DNA of 64,000 bases from Bacteroidales bacterium (GTDB lineage: Bacteria; Bacteroidota; Bacteroidia; Bacteroidales; F082). The first letter of the stretch is position 1. Every line of letters starts with the position of its first letter. Below are positions 46,980-56,427 of the stretch, one piece after another. A program made the translations under genes and the position numbers. The DNA lies in NCBI GenBank assembly GCA_028704385.1, contig JAQVLA010000003.1:149425-213424 (forward strand), written 5' to 3'. Below the pieces are notes generated by a model. It worked only from the letters and a program-made list of their open reading frames with translations, ran no database searches and was not told the origin of the DNA.

Positions 46980-48035
46980 ATGCGAATTATTTTACTTCCG
47001 TTTCTTTGGATTTATCAGTTGGTATTGATTCTGCGTCATGCATTGTACGATTGGGGGGTGTTTCGATCAAAAGGTTTTAATATTCCAATCATCTGTGTTG
47101 GAAATCTTTCGATGGGCGGAACGGGAAAAACTCCTCATATCGAATATTTGATCAGGCTGTTCGGAAATAAATACAAAACTGCGGTTCTTAGTCGTGGATA
47201 CGGAAGAAATTCTAAAGGCTTTGTGCTTGCAAAAAACGCCGTAACCTACCGGGATATTGGAGACGAACCCATGCAATATTTTAAAAAATTCAATAATATT
47301 ACGGTGGCGGTCGATGAAAAAAGAGTCAGAGGTGTAAATACACTTTTATCTTTGCCCAATCCCCCGAAGCTAATTTTACTTGATGATGCTTTTCAACATC
47401 GCGCAATAAGGGCTGGATTAAATATTTTATTAACAGATTTCCACAATCTTTATCCCAAGGATTTTCTTTTTCCTGCCGGCCATCTAAGAGATATTACCTC
47501 AGCAGCCAAAAGGGCTGATATCATTATAATTACGAAAACCCCAAAGGTTTTTTCACCTTTTACCCGAAGAAGACTTATTGACATTATTCAGCCAAAACCC
47601 TATCAAAACCTTTATTTCTCATACCTTACATACGGACGGATGATTCCCGTCGGAGAAACATCAAAGAATGCATTACCCAGAGTGTTTTCGACCATTCTGA
47701 TGTTTTGTGGCATTGCCAATCCTTATCCATTACAGGAATTTTTACAAAAAAAATGCACTGAATTAATCACCATAGATTTTCCTGATCACCATCGTTTCAA
47801 TCAAAAAGACATGTATCATATTATAAATGAATACGAGAAAATAATTGGCAAAAACAAGATCATCGTCACAACCGAAAAAGATGCCATGCGTTTGATCGAT
47901 TCTCCGTACTTTAGCCTGTTCAAAAATATACCGCTGTTTTATGTTCCGGTAGAAGTGAAATTCCACGAAGAAGAACAGCAAAGTTTTGATCAACAGCTAA
48001 ATGAATATGTTAGAACAACTACAGCAGACCGTTAA
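46980..48035 (+). CDS. lpxK: Tetraacyldisaccharide 4'-kinase
   Basis: 351 residues. The N-terminal hydrophobic segment (about 3-21) is a monotopic membrane anchor. The Walker A is MGGTGKTP (about 45-52); SRGYGRN, DEPMQYF and LLDDAFQHR motifs follow in the family order. LpxK phosphorylates the lipid A disaccharide on the inner-membrane cytoplasmic face. The downstream pnp gene starts inside its last codons (overlap of 35 bases), and lpxH follows, so two lipid A genes flank a nucleoside phosphorylase. Confidence 0.95.
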   Translation: MRIILLPFLWIYQLVLILRHALYDWGVFRSKGFNIPIICVGNLSMGGTGKTPHIEYLIRLFGNKYKTAVLSRGYGRNSKGFVLAKNAVTYRDIGDEPMQYFKKFNNITVAVDEKRVRGVNTLLSLPNPPKLILLDDAFQHRAIRAGLNILLTDFHNLYPKDFLFPAGHLRDITSAAKRADIIIITKTPKVFSPFTRRRLIDIIQPKPYQNLYFSYLTYGRMIPVGETSKNALPRVFSTILMFCGIANPYPLQEFLQKKCTELITIDFPDHHRFNQKDMYHIINEYEKIIGKNKIIVTTEKDAMRLIDSPYFSLFKNIPLFYVPVEVKFHEEEQQSFDQQLNEYVRTTTADR

Positions 48036-48822
48036 CTATATTCGGTCAATCAACGATTTTCGACCAGAAATTGGTGTTATTTTAGGAACCGGACTTGGTG
48101 GTCTGGTTGATGAACTGGAGATAATTACAGCCATTTCTTACGAGAACATCCCACATTTTCCGGTTTCAACCGTACATGGCCACCAGGGACGACTGATTTT
48201 TGGAAATCTTAATGGTCGCAGAATTATTGCCATGCAAGGGCGTTTTCATTTTTATGAAGGATACTCGCCGGCCGAACTTACGTTTCCGGTCAGGGTAATG
48301 AAACTGCTTGGCATCAAGTTATTAATTGTTTCGAATGCCAGCGGTGGCCTCAATCCTGATTTTTCAGTAGGTGACCTGATGTTTATCAGAGATCATATCA
48401 ACCTGATGCCCAACCCTTTGATTGGAAAAAATGATGATCGTTTGGGCACCCGTTTTCCGGATATGAGCGAAGCCTACGACAAAAAAATCCTGAAAACCGC
48501 CCATGAAGTTGCCAAATCACTCAACATCAAAGTGTTTGAAGGTGTTTATGCTGCTGTTTCAGGACCAACATTCGAAACACCAGCCGAATACAATTACATC
48601 CGTGTGATTGGTGCTGATGCTGTTGGGATGTCAACAGTTCCGGAGGTGATCGTGGCACGCCATATGAAACTGCCTGTTTTTGCCGTTTCTGTGATCTCTG
48701 ATCTTGGTGTTAAAGGGAAAATACATGAAATTTCGCACGAAGAAGTGGTTGATGCTGCCGGAAAAGCCCAACCTCTAATGACACAGATAATCAAAGTCTT
48801 ACTACAAAAAGAAATCATCTAA
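48001..48822 (+). CDS. Purine-nucleoside phosphorylase, trimeric class
   Basis: 273 residues. The ATG at 48001, or the next at 48007, both overlap the 3' end of lpxK; I cannot decide between them. The family signatures GTGLGGL (residues 29-35), MQGRFHFYEGYS (phosphate and substrate loop), SNASGGLNP and GPTFETPAE are present. It splits inosine, guanosine or their deoxy forms to base and (deoxy)ribose 1-phosphate. The 35-base overlap implies translational coupling with lpxK, although the functions are unrelated. Confidence 0.93.
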   Translation: MNMLEQLQQTVNYIRSINDFRPEIGVILGTGLGGLVDELEIITAISYENIPHFPVSTVHGHQGRLIFGNLNGRRIIAMQGRFHFYEGYSPAELTFPVRVMKLLGIKLLIVSNASGGLNPDFSVGDLMFIRDHINLMPNPLIGKNDDRLGTRFPDMSEAYDKKILKTAHEVAKSLNIKVFEGVYAAVSGPTFETPAEYNYIRVIGADAVGMSTVPEVIVARHMKLPVFAVSVISDLGVKGKIHEISHEEVVDAAGKAQPLMTQIIKVLLQKEII

Positions 48823-48829
48823 CGAAAAT

Positions 48830-49597
48830 ATGTCGCAAAAAGGCAAACACATCTATTTTGCCTCCGATTTTCATTTGGGAGTGCCTGATCACGACAGCAG
48901 TTTGAAACGCGAGAAAAAACTGGTTTCCTGGCTCGAACGCATTCGTTATCAGGCAGCCGAAATCTTTTTGATGGGAGATGTGTTTGATTTTTGGTTCGAA
49001 TACAAAACGGTGGTACCCAAAGGATATGTGAGACTTTTGGGCAAGCTGGCAGAAATAACGGATAGCGGTATTCCGGTTCATATCTTTAGAGGAAATCACG
49101 ACATCTGGGCATTTGACTATCTGCAAAAAGAAGCAGGCGTTTGTTTATACCGCAAACCTCAAATCAGGGAGTTCAACGGTAAAAGCTTTTACCTGGCACA
49201 TGGCGATGGCCTGGGTCCGGGAGATAATGGATATAAATTTTTGAAGAAGGTTTTTGAAATTCGCTTTAATCAGTGGCTTTTTCGGTGGTTGCATCCTGAC
49301 CTTGGAACAAGAATGGGCTTGTATTTCTCGCATAAAAGCAGGATTGCCAACGTAGCCCGCGAAGAAAAAAGCAATTTCAAAATCGTTCCTGAAGAGGAAA
49401 TGCTATATCACTATTGTCAAAGTATTCTTCAATCAGGTGAGCAGCACGACTTTTTTATTTTTGGGCATCGGCACGTTCCGCTTGATTATTCTTTGAATGA
49501 AAAGGCGAGAATGATTATCCTGGGCGATTGGGTTACGAACTATACCTATGCCGTTTTTGATGGAGAAAAATTGGAATTGAAACGATTTGAATCCTAA
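48830..49597 (+). CDS. lpxH: UDP-2,3-diacylglucosamine pyrophosphatase
   Basis: 255 residues of the calcineurin-like metallophosphoesterase fold: SDFHLG (Asp13, His15), MGDVFD (Asp50), GNHD (91), an LAHGDG motif and FGHRH near the C-terminus. The GDVFDFWFEY region marks LpxH rather than the unrelated LpxI. It hydrolyses UDP-2,3-diacylglucosamine to lipid X in lipid A synthesis. It is the last gene of the lpxK-pnp-lpxH run, 7 bases after pnp. Confidence 0.9.
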   Translation: MSQKGKHIYFASDFHLGVPDHDSSLKREKKLVSWLERIRYQAAEIFLMGDVFDFWFEYKTVVPKGYVRLLGKLAEITDSGIPVHIFRGNHDIWAFDYLQKEAGVCLYRKPQIREFNGKSFYLAHGDGLGPGDNGYKFLKKVFEIRFNQWLFRWLHPDLGTRMGLYFSHKSRIANVAREEKSNFKIVPEEEMLYHYCQSILQSGEQHDFFIFGHRHVPLDYSLNEKARMIILGDWVTNYTYAVFDGEKLELKRFES

Positions 49598-49604
49598 ATA
49601 ATGT

Positions 49605-50042
49605 TCAGGGATTTAGATTAATTGCCTTGATTTGTCCATTTTCAATGTCGAATTGCATACTCATCAATGTGTTAACTGCAACATTCGTGTATCCGGGTTC
49701 CCATTTTTGCAGATCTTCTAATGCCGTGATCAGCTTTTTGTTTAAATTATCATTTAACCCCCGATCTATTTTAAAATCAAGGGCCATGCCTTTGCAATTC
49801 ACCACAAATTTTAAATAAACTGATCCTTGAATTTTTGAGTCAGGTTTTACTCTTTTAGTTAGGCTGGTTGAGAGCTTATCTAATCCTCCTTTGAATTCAG
49901 GTTGCAGTCTTACTACAGTAAAACTTTCATTTCCACAGGGGTTAACGGTTTGTGTGTTGATAGCTTTTTTCTCCGCATCAACCTGTGCAAATCCAAAATT
50001 CATCAAAAGAAAAAAGATAAACGTGATGCTAATTGCTTTCAT
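49605..50042 (-). CDS. Small secreted protein with TonB-C-like domain
   Basis: The ATG at 50040-50042 opens directly with a signal peptide (MKAISITFIFFLLMNFGFAQ); an ATG six codons upstream is less suitable. The 145-residue protein has a single domain (about 45-140) with the TonB C-terminal pattern: KGSVYLKFVVNCKGMALDFKI-type strands, the residue pair GLNDNLNKKLITAL and the KWEPGYTNVAVN turn. There is no TonB membrane anchor or Pro-rich linker, so it is unlikely to energise transport itself. It converges on lpxH with 7 bases between. Confidence 0.65.
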   Translation of the reverse strand: MKAISITFIFFLLMNFGFAQVDAEKKAINTQTVNPCGNESFTVVRLQPEFKGGLDKLSTSLTKRVKPDSKIQGSVYLKFVVNCKGMALDFKIDRGLNDNLNKKLITALEDLQKWEPGYTNVAVNTLMSMQFDIENGQIKAINLNP

Positions 50043-50175
50043 GACGAAATGTTTTTTCAAATTTACAAAATGAAATCATCCTAATGCAATATTTTCAACA
50101 AAAAAATCGATTGAAAAAGGAATTTTATTACTTAGAGTGGTGGATTATTGCCGCTTGTGAATAATAATATCAACA

Positions 50176-51225
50176 TTATTTTTTCACAAACCTATTCAAA
50201 TCAATCTCCTCATCCAATGGCTTTAGGTATATCAAAAGCTCCAAAAATTGTTTTCCTAGCCAAGGAGCTATCATCACACCGCGCGCGCCCAATCCATTAA
50301 AAATTGCCAGTTGTGGATAATCTGGGTGAAGACCTGCAACAGGACGGCGATCAGCTGTAGCAGGCCTTATACCGGCTTGATGATCAATTACTTCAACTTT
50401 AGTATTTAAAACAGAAGCCAGCTTGCTTAATAAAAATGCCCTGGCTGATTCAGTGGGTTCATCAGATAGATCGTCCCAACCATAAGTTGATCCTAATCGA
50501 AAAATATTTTTACCTAATGGCAATAAAAACACATCTTTATTGAGCAAATAATTGCTGTTTAAGTTTTCAATTTTAAGCGTAAGTAATTCCCCTTTTACCG
50601 GCCTGAAAGGAACAAAATCAAAAAACGGGTTTTTTACAGCCTGCCAGCCTTCGCAGAAGATTAGTGTGTTGGCATGAAAGCGATTTTTATAAGTAACGCC
50701 ATCACTCGAAAGGTGCAGCTCATCCAAATCAAATCTTTCTGATAAAACCACCGCCTGGCCAGCTACTATTTTATTTATTACCTCAAGGAAAACGACAGTG
50801 TCCAACCAATACCCCTGTACAAAACCAGCACCGAATGGCTGAAAAAGAAAATCATTATCAGGAACATTTCCAATACCATCAATCCATTGAGCAATTTCTG
50901 GTTTTTTCATTTTCTGCTGCCATATGGCCTCATCCTGATCTCCAAAAACTTTAGCGATTGTAATCGGATACAAAAATTTTCTTTGTGAAATTTCTTCAAT
51001 CGATTGGTAAAATTTTACAGCCTCTGGCAGCAGTTCGTTCACCTTCCAAACCGAAGTCAGGTATCTGAATACTAATGGATTAATCAATCCGGCAGCAACT
51101 GCTGTTGAGCTGTTTTTTTGCCCTTTATGTATCCAGCAAACCTGTTGTCCTTGTTGTGTCAGTTGATAAACCAGCACGCTTCCGGCCAGTCCGCCGCCTA
51201 TAACGATTTGATCAAAATGATCCAA
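50176..51225 (-). CDS. FAD-dependent oxidoreductase of the DAO family
   Basis: 349 residues with a dinucleotide-binding GGGLAGS near residues 10-16 and the second FAD segment STAVAAGLINPLVFRY. The C-terminal FAD-contacting motifs are GIRPATADRRPVAG and FNGLGARGVMIAPW. This arrangement is that of the D-amino-acid oxidase/glycine oxidase superfamily. The substrate is unknown; sarcosine/glycine oxidase-like or MnmC-C-like roles are possible. It begins 3 bases after gap stops, so it is co-transcribed with glyceraldehyde-3-phosphate dehydrogenase, but no metabolic link is evident. Confidence 0.8.
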   Translation of the reverse strand: MDHFDQIVIGGGLAGSVLVYQLTQQGQQVCWIHKGQKNSSTAVAAGLINPLVFRYLTSVWKVNELLPEAVKFYQSIEEISQRKFLYPITIAKVFGDQDEAIWQQKMKKPEIAQWIDGIGNVPDNDFLFQPFGAGFVQGYWLDTVVFLEVINKIVAGQAVVLSERFDLDELHLSSDGVTYKNRFHANTLIFCEGWQAVKNPFFDFVPFRPVKGELLTLKIENLNSNYLLNKDVFLLPLGKNIFRLGSTYGWDDLSDEPTESARAFLLSKLASVLNTKVEVIDHQAGIRPATADRRPVAGLHPDYPQLAIFNGLGARGVMIAPWLGKQFLELLIYLKPLDEEIDLNRFVKK

Positions 51226-51228
51226 AAC

Positions 51229-52242
51229 TCAGACAAATTTGGCAATCAGTTCGACCAGGCGGCTGGCATAGCCCATCTCGTTATCGTACCAGGCTACGAC
51301 TTTTACGAGTTTGTTTTTGTCGCCCAGCACAGCCGTGAGTCCGGCATCAAAAACAGCTGAATGGGTGTTGCCAATCACATCAGTTGAAACAATGGGGTCT
51401 TCGGTGTATTGTAAAATTCCTTTGAGCTCGTTCTCGGCTGCGGCCTTGAAAGCTGCGTTTATTTCTTCCACACTGGTCGATTTATCCAGCGTACAGGTGA
51501 GGTCGGTTAGCGATCCATCCGGCACTGGAACGCGAATTCCCGCACCTCCAAGATTTCCTTTCAGGTGAGGGAAAATTCTGGTAGCGGCTTTGGCTGCACC
51601 TGTTGTCGTTGGCACAATAGAGTGAGCTGCAGCACGTCCGCGGCGCCAATCCTTATGGGGTCCGTCAACAAGGTTTTGATCTTTTGTATAGGAATGCACG
51701 GTTGTGATAAAACCTTTTTGAACTCCCCAGTTTTCGTGCAGTATTTTTATTAAAGGTGCCACATTATTGGTTGTGCAGGATGCATTCGAGATCAGGTCGT
51801 CATTTCGGTTGATTAAATGATCGTTAACACCCAAAACAATATAAGGAACATCTTCGCGGATGTCTTTGGCCGGGGCCGAAATGATCACTTTGCGTGCTCC
51901 TGAAGCATCAATATGTTGGCGGGCCTTTTCGGGCTCGGTAAAAAAACCGGTTGATTCAATCACCACATCAATGGCTAATTCCTTCCAGGGAAGCAGCGAC
52001 GGATCAGCCTGATTCAAAACTTTGATTTTTTTGCCATCCACCAACAAAAAATCTCCATCTACACTGACCTCACCCTTGAATGCCCCCTGAACGGAATCAT
52101 ACTTCAACAGATGAGCCAGGTTTTTCGTTTCAGCAAGGTCGTTAATAGCAATAACTTCCATATCATTTCTGAGCATCAATCGTCTGAAAGTGATTCGTCC
52201 AATGCGGCCAAATCCGTTTATTGCAATCCGAATAGGTTTCAT
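51229..52242 (-). CDS. gap: Glyceraldehyde-3-phosphate dehydrogenase, type I, NAD-dependent
   Basis: 337 residues. N-terminal Rossmann GFGRIGR (11-17) and the Asp after INDL (Asp35) indicating NAD rather than NADP. Catalytic Cys156 in SNASCTTN and His183 in HSYTKDQ. It oxidises glyceraldehyde 3-phosphate in glycolysis. A full promoter lies upstream, and it is followed by the FAD oxidoreductase after 3 bases. Confidence 0.96.
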   Translation of the reverse strand: MKPIRIAINGFGRIGRITFRRLMLRNDMEVIAINDLAETKNLAHLLKYDSVQGAFKGEVSVDGDFLLVDGKKIKVLNQADPSLLPWKELAIDVVIESTGFFTEPEKARQHIDASGARKVIISAPAKDIREDVPYIVLGVNDHLINRNDDLISNASCTTNNVAPLIKILHENWGVQKGFITTVHSYTKDQNLVDGPHKDWRRGRAAAHSIVPTTTGAAKAATRIFPHLKGNLGGAGIRVPVPDGSLTDLTCTLDKSTSVEEINAAFKAAAENELKGILQYTEDPIVSTDVIGNTHSAVFDAGLTAVLGDKNKLVKVVAWYDNEMGYASRLVELIAKFV

Positions 52243-52261
52243 ATTTCTAAGCTTTGGCCGG

Positions 52262-52292
52262 CAAAGTTAGCCTTTTGAAACCTGCCAGCCAA
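52262..52292 (-). promoter_or_regulatory. Promoter of gap (TTG-N20-TAACTTTG)
   Basis: Minus-strand TTG at 52290-52292, 20-base spacer, TAACTTTG at 52262-52269, 20 bases before the ATG. Confidence 0.6.
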
Positions 52293-52476
52293 TGAAAAAA
52301 TTAAGAGCGATTTCGAATGAGGTTTTTGTCGAATCAATTTCGCCGTTCGTTTCTTAAATAACATTAAAACAAGTGGATTCACATAATTTATCAGGCAAAA
52401 CCTTCGTTTAAAGGACGCCTAAAAACCAGAAATTCCGTATTTTTACAAAAAATTATTTACCCATAAAATTCTACTA

Positions 52477-53841
52477 ATGGAAAAAATCAAAACGTACATC
52501 GAATCCAACAAAGACAGATTTTTGGAAGAACTGTTTGGGCTGATCCGCATCCCTTCGATCAGTTCGTTAAGCGACCATAAACCCGATATGCAAAAAGCTG
52601 CAGAATACTGGCGTGATAGTATGATAAAAGCCGGAGCTGATAAAGCCGAGGTAATCCCGTCTGATGGTAATCCTGTGGTTTTTGGTGAAAAAATTATTGA
52701 TCCAAGTCTTCCGACCGTGCTGGTATATGGCCATTATGATGTGATGCCTGTTGACCCTATCGAATTGTGGAATAGTCCGCCATTTGAACCTGAAATCAGG
52801 GATGGGAAAATCTGGGCGCGTGGTGCAGATGACGATAAAGGTCAGGCTTTTATGCATGCCAAGGCTTTTGAAACTTTGGTAGCTACAGATAGTTTGCCCT
52901 GTAATGTAAAATTCATGATTGAAGGCGAAGAAGAAATTGGTTCTCCTAATCTTGGCAAATGGTGTGAGCAACATAAAGACATGCTTAAAGCTGACGTGAT
53001 TTTGGTTTCTGATACCAGTATGATCGGCCCTGATGTGCCTTCAATCACAACAGGATTGCGTGGTTTGGCTTATTGGCAGGTTGAAGTTACAGGTCCCAAC
53101 CGCGATTTGCATTCTGGTTTGTTTGGCGGAGCTGTTGGCAACCCAATCAATATTCTGTCTAAGCTAATTGCTTCTATGACAGACGAAAACAATCATATCA
53201 CCATTCCTGGTTTTTATGATGATGTGCTTGAAGCCACTCCCGCAGAAAGAGAACTTCTGAATAAAGCTCCATTCAGTAAGGAAGCTTATAAAAAGGCTAT
53301 TGATGTAGAGGAACTGAATGGAGAAAAGGGTTATACAACCATTGAGCATACAGGCATCAGGCCTACATTTGATGTTTGCGGCATCTGGGGCGGCTACACG
53401 GGCGAAGGTGCCAAAACCGTACTTCCTTCAAAAGCGTATGCTAAAATATCATGTCGATTGGTTCCCAATCAACATCACAAAAAAATAGAAGTGCTTTTCA
53501 AAGAATATTTTGAAAAAATTGCACCAAAGTCGGTAAAAGTTAAGGTTGAATATTTGCATGGCGGACAGGCTTATGTGTGCCCGATCGATCTTCCGGCCTA
53601 CAAAGCCGCCGAAAAAGCTTATATGGATGTTTATGGCAAGCAGCCAATCCCAATGCGTAGCGGTGGAAGTATCCCAATTATTTCAACTTTTGAAGAAATC
53701 CTGGGTTTGAAATCCGTTTTGATGGGCTTTGGCCTTGAATCAGATGCAATTCATTCGCCAAATGAAAACTATCCCTTGGATAATTTCTACAAAGGCATCG
53801 AAACAATTGCAGCTTTCTACGGGCATTTTGCTAAGATGTAA
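52477..53841 (+). CDS. M20 family dipeptidase
   Basis: 454 residues. Metal ligands and catalytic residues fit M20: YGHYDVMP (His86, Asp88), the GADDDKG bridging Asp (118-121), EGEEEIGS catalytic Glu (151-153) and the dimerisation-domain His in RDLHSG. The length and the FDVCGIWGGYTGEGAKTVLP segment place it in the M20 dipeptidase subgroup acting on short peptides (PepV/carnosinase-like). No signal peptide, so it is cytoplasmic. It fits with the POT transporter as a peptide-use gene. Confidence 0.9.
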   Translation: MEKIKTYIESNKDRFLEELFGLIRIPSISSLSDHKPDMQKAAEYWRDSMIKAGADKAEVIPSDGNPVVFGEKIIDPSLPTVLVYGHYDVMPVDPIELWNSPPFEPEIRDGKIWARGADDDKGQAFMHAKAFETLVATDSLPCNVKFMIEGEEEIGSPNLGKWCEQHKDMLKADVILVSDTSMIGPDVPSITTGLRGLAYWQVEVTGPNRDLHSGLFGGAVGNPINILSKLIASMTDENNHITIPGFYDDVLEATPAERELLNKAPFSKEAYKKAIDVEELNGEKGYTTIEHTGIRPTFDVCGIWGGYTGEGAKTVLPSKAYAKISCRLVPNQHHKKIEVLFKEYFEKIAPKSVKVKVEYLHGGQAYVCPIDLPAYKAAEKAYMDVYGKQPIPMRSGGSIPIISTFEEILGLKSVLMGFGLESDAIHSPNENYPLDNFYKGIETIAAFYGHFAKM

Positions 53842-53856
53842 ACTGAAAATCAATAC

Positions 53857-53886
53857 AAAAGCCGGATATAAAAAGTCCGGCTTTTT
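53857..53886 (+). terminator. Intrinsic terminator of the M20 dipeptidase gene
   Basis: Stem AAAGCCGGA / TCCGGCTTT with T-run to 53886, 16 bases past the stop. Confidence 0.8.
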
Positions 53887-53895
53887 AAATCAAGC

Positions 53896-53927
53896 AAAAA
53901 GCCAGCTGCTAAAAACAACTGGCTTTT
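53896..53927 (-). terminator. Intrinsic terminator of the dsbD gene
   Basis: Arms AAAAGCCAG and CTGGCTTTT; on the minus strand it ends in a T-run. It lies 23 bases past the dsbD stop and 10 bases from the convergent dipeptidase terminator. Confidence 0.75.
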
Positions 53928-53949
53928 CATGTTTAGATTCCTTTCAGCT

Positions 53950-56427
53950 CTATTCCGGAATAGTAAAAACCGTTTGTCCTTTTTTAAAGTTCTCAACACC
54001 CTGTTTCAAAAATTCTATAAATTCATCCACATCCAAATCATAAGCCCGGGGTTGGGATACGACATTATTTTCATGCCCCATCAATACATAATAAGGCTGC
54101 GCATTCACCCCGAATTTGGATACTTGAAAATCAGCATATTTTCGTCCGATCGTTTTTTTCCATTTGCCATCATAATCAGATAATACCCATTCCTCTTCGG
54201 GTAGCATGGTTTTGTCATCTACATACAAGGCAGCAATTACATACTCATCACGTAGTAACGCCAGCACCCTGGGATCGGCCCAAACATTAGCTTCCATTTC
54301 GCGGCAATTTACACAACCGTGACCGGTAAAGTCGATAAAGAGAGGTTTATTGAGTGATTTCGCACAAGCAAGCGCCTGCTTGTAATCAAAATACCCTTGC
54401 AAACCATGCGGCAAATGTAATTTTTCGTGAAATTTAGGTGTTTCGCAAAGCTCGTTATCCGTTAACTGCATCATGGCGGTGGCTCCAGTGCCTCCGCTGT
54501 TTTTCCGGATGATGTCGTTCAAATCAAAATCATGCGTATGCATAGGTGGAACATAGCCCGACAAAGCCTTAAGTGGTGCACCAAACATACCGGGAATAAG
54601 GTAAACTACAAAAGAAAAAGTAATGATCGAGAAAACCAGGCGCGGCACACTAAGGTATTTTACCTCAGAATCGTGTGCAAATTTTATTTTGCCCATCAGG
54701 TATAAGCCCATCAGGAAGAAAATCACAATCCATAAGGCCAGATAAATTTCCCGGTCGAGCAAGCCCCAGTGGTAAGTTTGATCTGCGATACTGAGGAATT
54801 TAAGCCCAAGCGCTAATTCAAGGAAACCTAACACCACTTTCACTGAGTTGAGCCAGCCACCTGATTTTGGTAAATTGCTGAGCCAGGAAGGGAAGAAGGC
54901 AAAAAGGGTGAAAGGCAAAGCAAATGCAAGAGAAAAACCAAACATCCCAACAATAGGCTTAAGCACTTGTCCGCCAGCTGATTCAACCAGGATTGTTCCA
55001 ACAATTGGCCCAGTGCAGCTAAATGAAACCAATACAAGCGTTAAAGCCATAAAAATGGATCCTACAAAACCGCCCTTATCCGCTTTGGCGTCGGATTTAT
55101 TTACCAGCCAGTGTGGTAAAGTAATTTCAAACATCCCGAAAAAGGAAGCAGCGAAAATGACAAAAATTAGGAAGAAGAGGATGTTGGGCAGCCAGTGTGT
55201 ACTTAACCAATTGGCGATATCAGGGCCAGCCACCACAGCCAGGATCGAACCAATCAGGGTATAAATTGCAATGATAGCCAGGCCATAAATGATAGCATTC
55301 AACTTTCCTTTCAACTTGTCTTCACCATTGTCTTTCATAAAGAATGAGACGGTCATCGGTATCATTGGGAAGACACAAGGAGTTAATATGGCTGCCAGAC
55401 CACCTAAAAACGCCAGAAAAAAGAAACCCCACAGCGAGGCATTACCTCCGGTAATGTCAGCTTTAGTTTGTCCGGCAGATTCTACTTGTGTTGTAACTTG
55501 TTGAGCACCTGCAGGCTGAATTTTTTTTCCATCATAAACCAATTCAAAATCGTGATAAAGCGCAACACAGCCCACATCATTGCAAACCATATACGCGATT
55601 TCTCCAGTGATGTTGAAAGGCGGTTCTTGATTTGACTTTAATGGCTGCACAAAAACCGCTTCCTTTTCGAAGGATTTGATATCCATCTCAAAGATTTCGT
55701 CGTATTTTATCTCACCTTCAGTAGTTTCAAAAATTGCTGCACTCAGCTCGTAAGCTATTGATTCAGAGAATGTGAATTCTGTTGGCAGTGGGCCGTTTTC
55801 GGGAATGTTCAGGGAATAAAGGTGAAAACCTTCATCAATCTTTGCAGTAAAAACCAGCTCCAACTCGTCGTTATTGCCTTTTTTAAGGTCGTAAGTCCAT
55901 TTTACTGGATCGAGCACTTGATTTTGTGGAGTAGCTGACTGATTTCCAAAGTCTGGAACTGCAGTTTCTCCTGCTAAAGTAAAGGAAAAATCAACCTCCG
56001 AAGGCGGCAGACAACGCATATCGTCGCAGCACATAAATTCGAGCACTCCTTCAATGGTAACAGACTCATCTGTAAGCAATTCGACCTGCTGTTTAAAAAC
56101 TGCCTCATCAGAAAAGAATTTCAATACCATATCGAAATTCGGATCATACTGCTCTACAGAGGGTGATTCATTAACTTTTCCAATTAACTTAGCCTGATCG
56201 TTTGGTTTAAAAGTGAAGGTAGTAGCAGGGGGCGACATGGGAATATCCTGCGAATATAAATGCCATTTAGGCTCTATTTTTGCAGTAAAAACCAAATTAT
56301 ATTTCCTGTCGGACATTTTCTCGGTTGAGAAATCCCATTTTACCGGTTCCAGAATCTGTGCCTGTGCGACAAGCGAAATCAGTAAAGGTATTAAAAGAAA
56401 AACTCGAATTAATGTATTTGACTTCAT
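53950..56427 (-). CDS. dsbD: Thiol:disulfide interchange protein DsbD with two N-terminal alpha domains
   Basis: 825 residues against about 565 in E. coli. A signal peptide (to residue 24) precedes two homologous DsbD-alpha domains at about 26-152 and 172-298, each with a Cys pair region: MCCDDMRC (Cys133/134, Cys139) and MVCNDVGC (Cys282, Cys287). The eight-helix DsbD-beta core (about 330-600) keeps TPCVFP (Cys351) and SFSCTGP. The C-terminal thioredoxin domain has CVNC. It carries electrons from cytoplasmic thioredoxin to periplasmic thiols. A second alpha domain is an unusual feature and might serve a second acceptor. A TAATTTTG box lies at 56447-56454. Confidence 0.9.
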   Translation of the reverse strand: MKSNTLIRVFLLIPLLISLVAQAQILEPVKWDFSTEKMSDRKYNLVFTAKIEPKWHLYSQDIPMSPPATTFTFKPNDQAKLIGKVNESPSVEQYDPNFDMVLKFFSDEAVFKQQVELLTDESVTIEGVLEFMCCDDMRCLPPSEVDFSFTLAGETAVPDFGNQSATPQNQVLDPVKWTYDLKKGNNDELELVFTAKIDEGFHLYSLNIPENGPLPTEFTFSESIAYELSAAIFETTEGEIKYDEIFEMDIKSFEKEAVFVQPLKSNQEPPFNITGEIAYMVCNDVGCVALYHDFELVYDGKKIQPAGAQQVTTQVESAGQTKADITGGNASLWGFFFLAFLGGLAAILTPCVFPMIPMTVSFFMKDNGEDKLKGKLNAIIYGLAIIAIYTLIGSILAVVAGPDIANWLSTHWLPNILFFLIFVIFAASFFGMFEITLPHWLVNKSDAKADKGGFVGSIFMALTLVLVSFSCTGPIVGTILVESAGGQVLKPIVGMFGFSLAFALPFTLFAFFPSWLSNLPKSGGWLNSVKVVLGFLELALGLKFLSIADQTYHWGLLDREIYLALWIVIFFLMGLYLMGKIKFAHDSEVKYLSVPRLVFSIITFSFVVYLIPGMFGAPLKALSGYVPPMHTHDFDLNDIIRKNSGGTGATAMMQLTDNELCETPKFHEKLHLPHGLQGYFDYKQALACAKSLNKPLFIDFTGHGCVNCREMEANVWADPRVLALLRDEYVIAALYVDDKTMLPEEEWVLSDYDGKWKKTIGRKYADFQVSKFGVNAQPYYVLMGHENNVVSQPRAYDLDVDEFIEFLKQGVENFKKGQTVFTIPE

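Noticed and set aside
50154..50190. Hairpin with TTGTGAA/TTCACAA arms after the FAD oxidoreductase gene
   Set aside because: Its arm lies inside the last codons and no T-run follows on the minus strand, so I do not call it a terminator.
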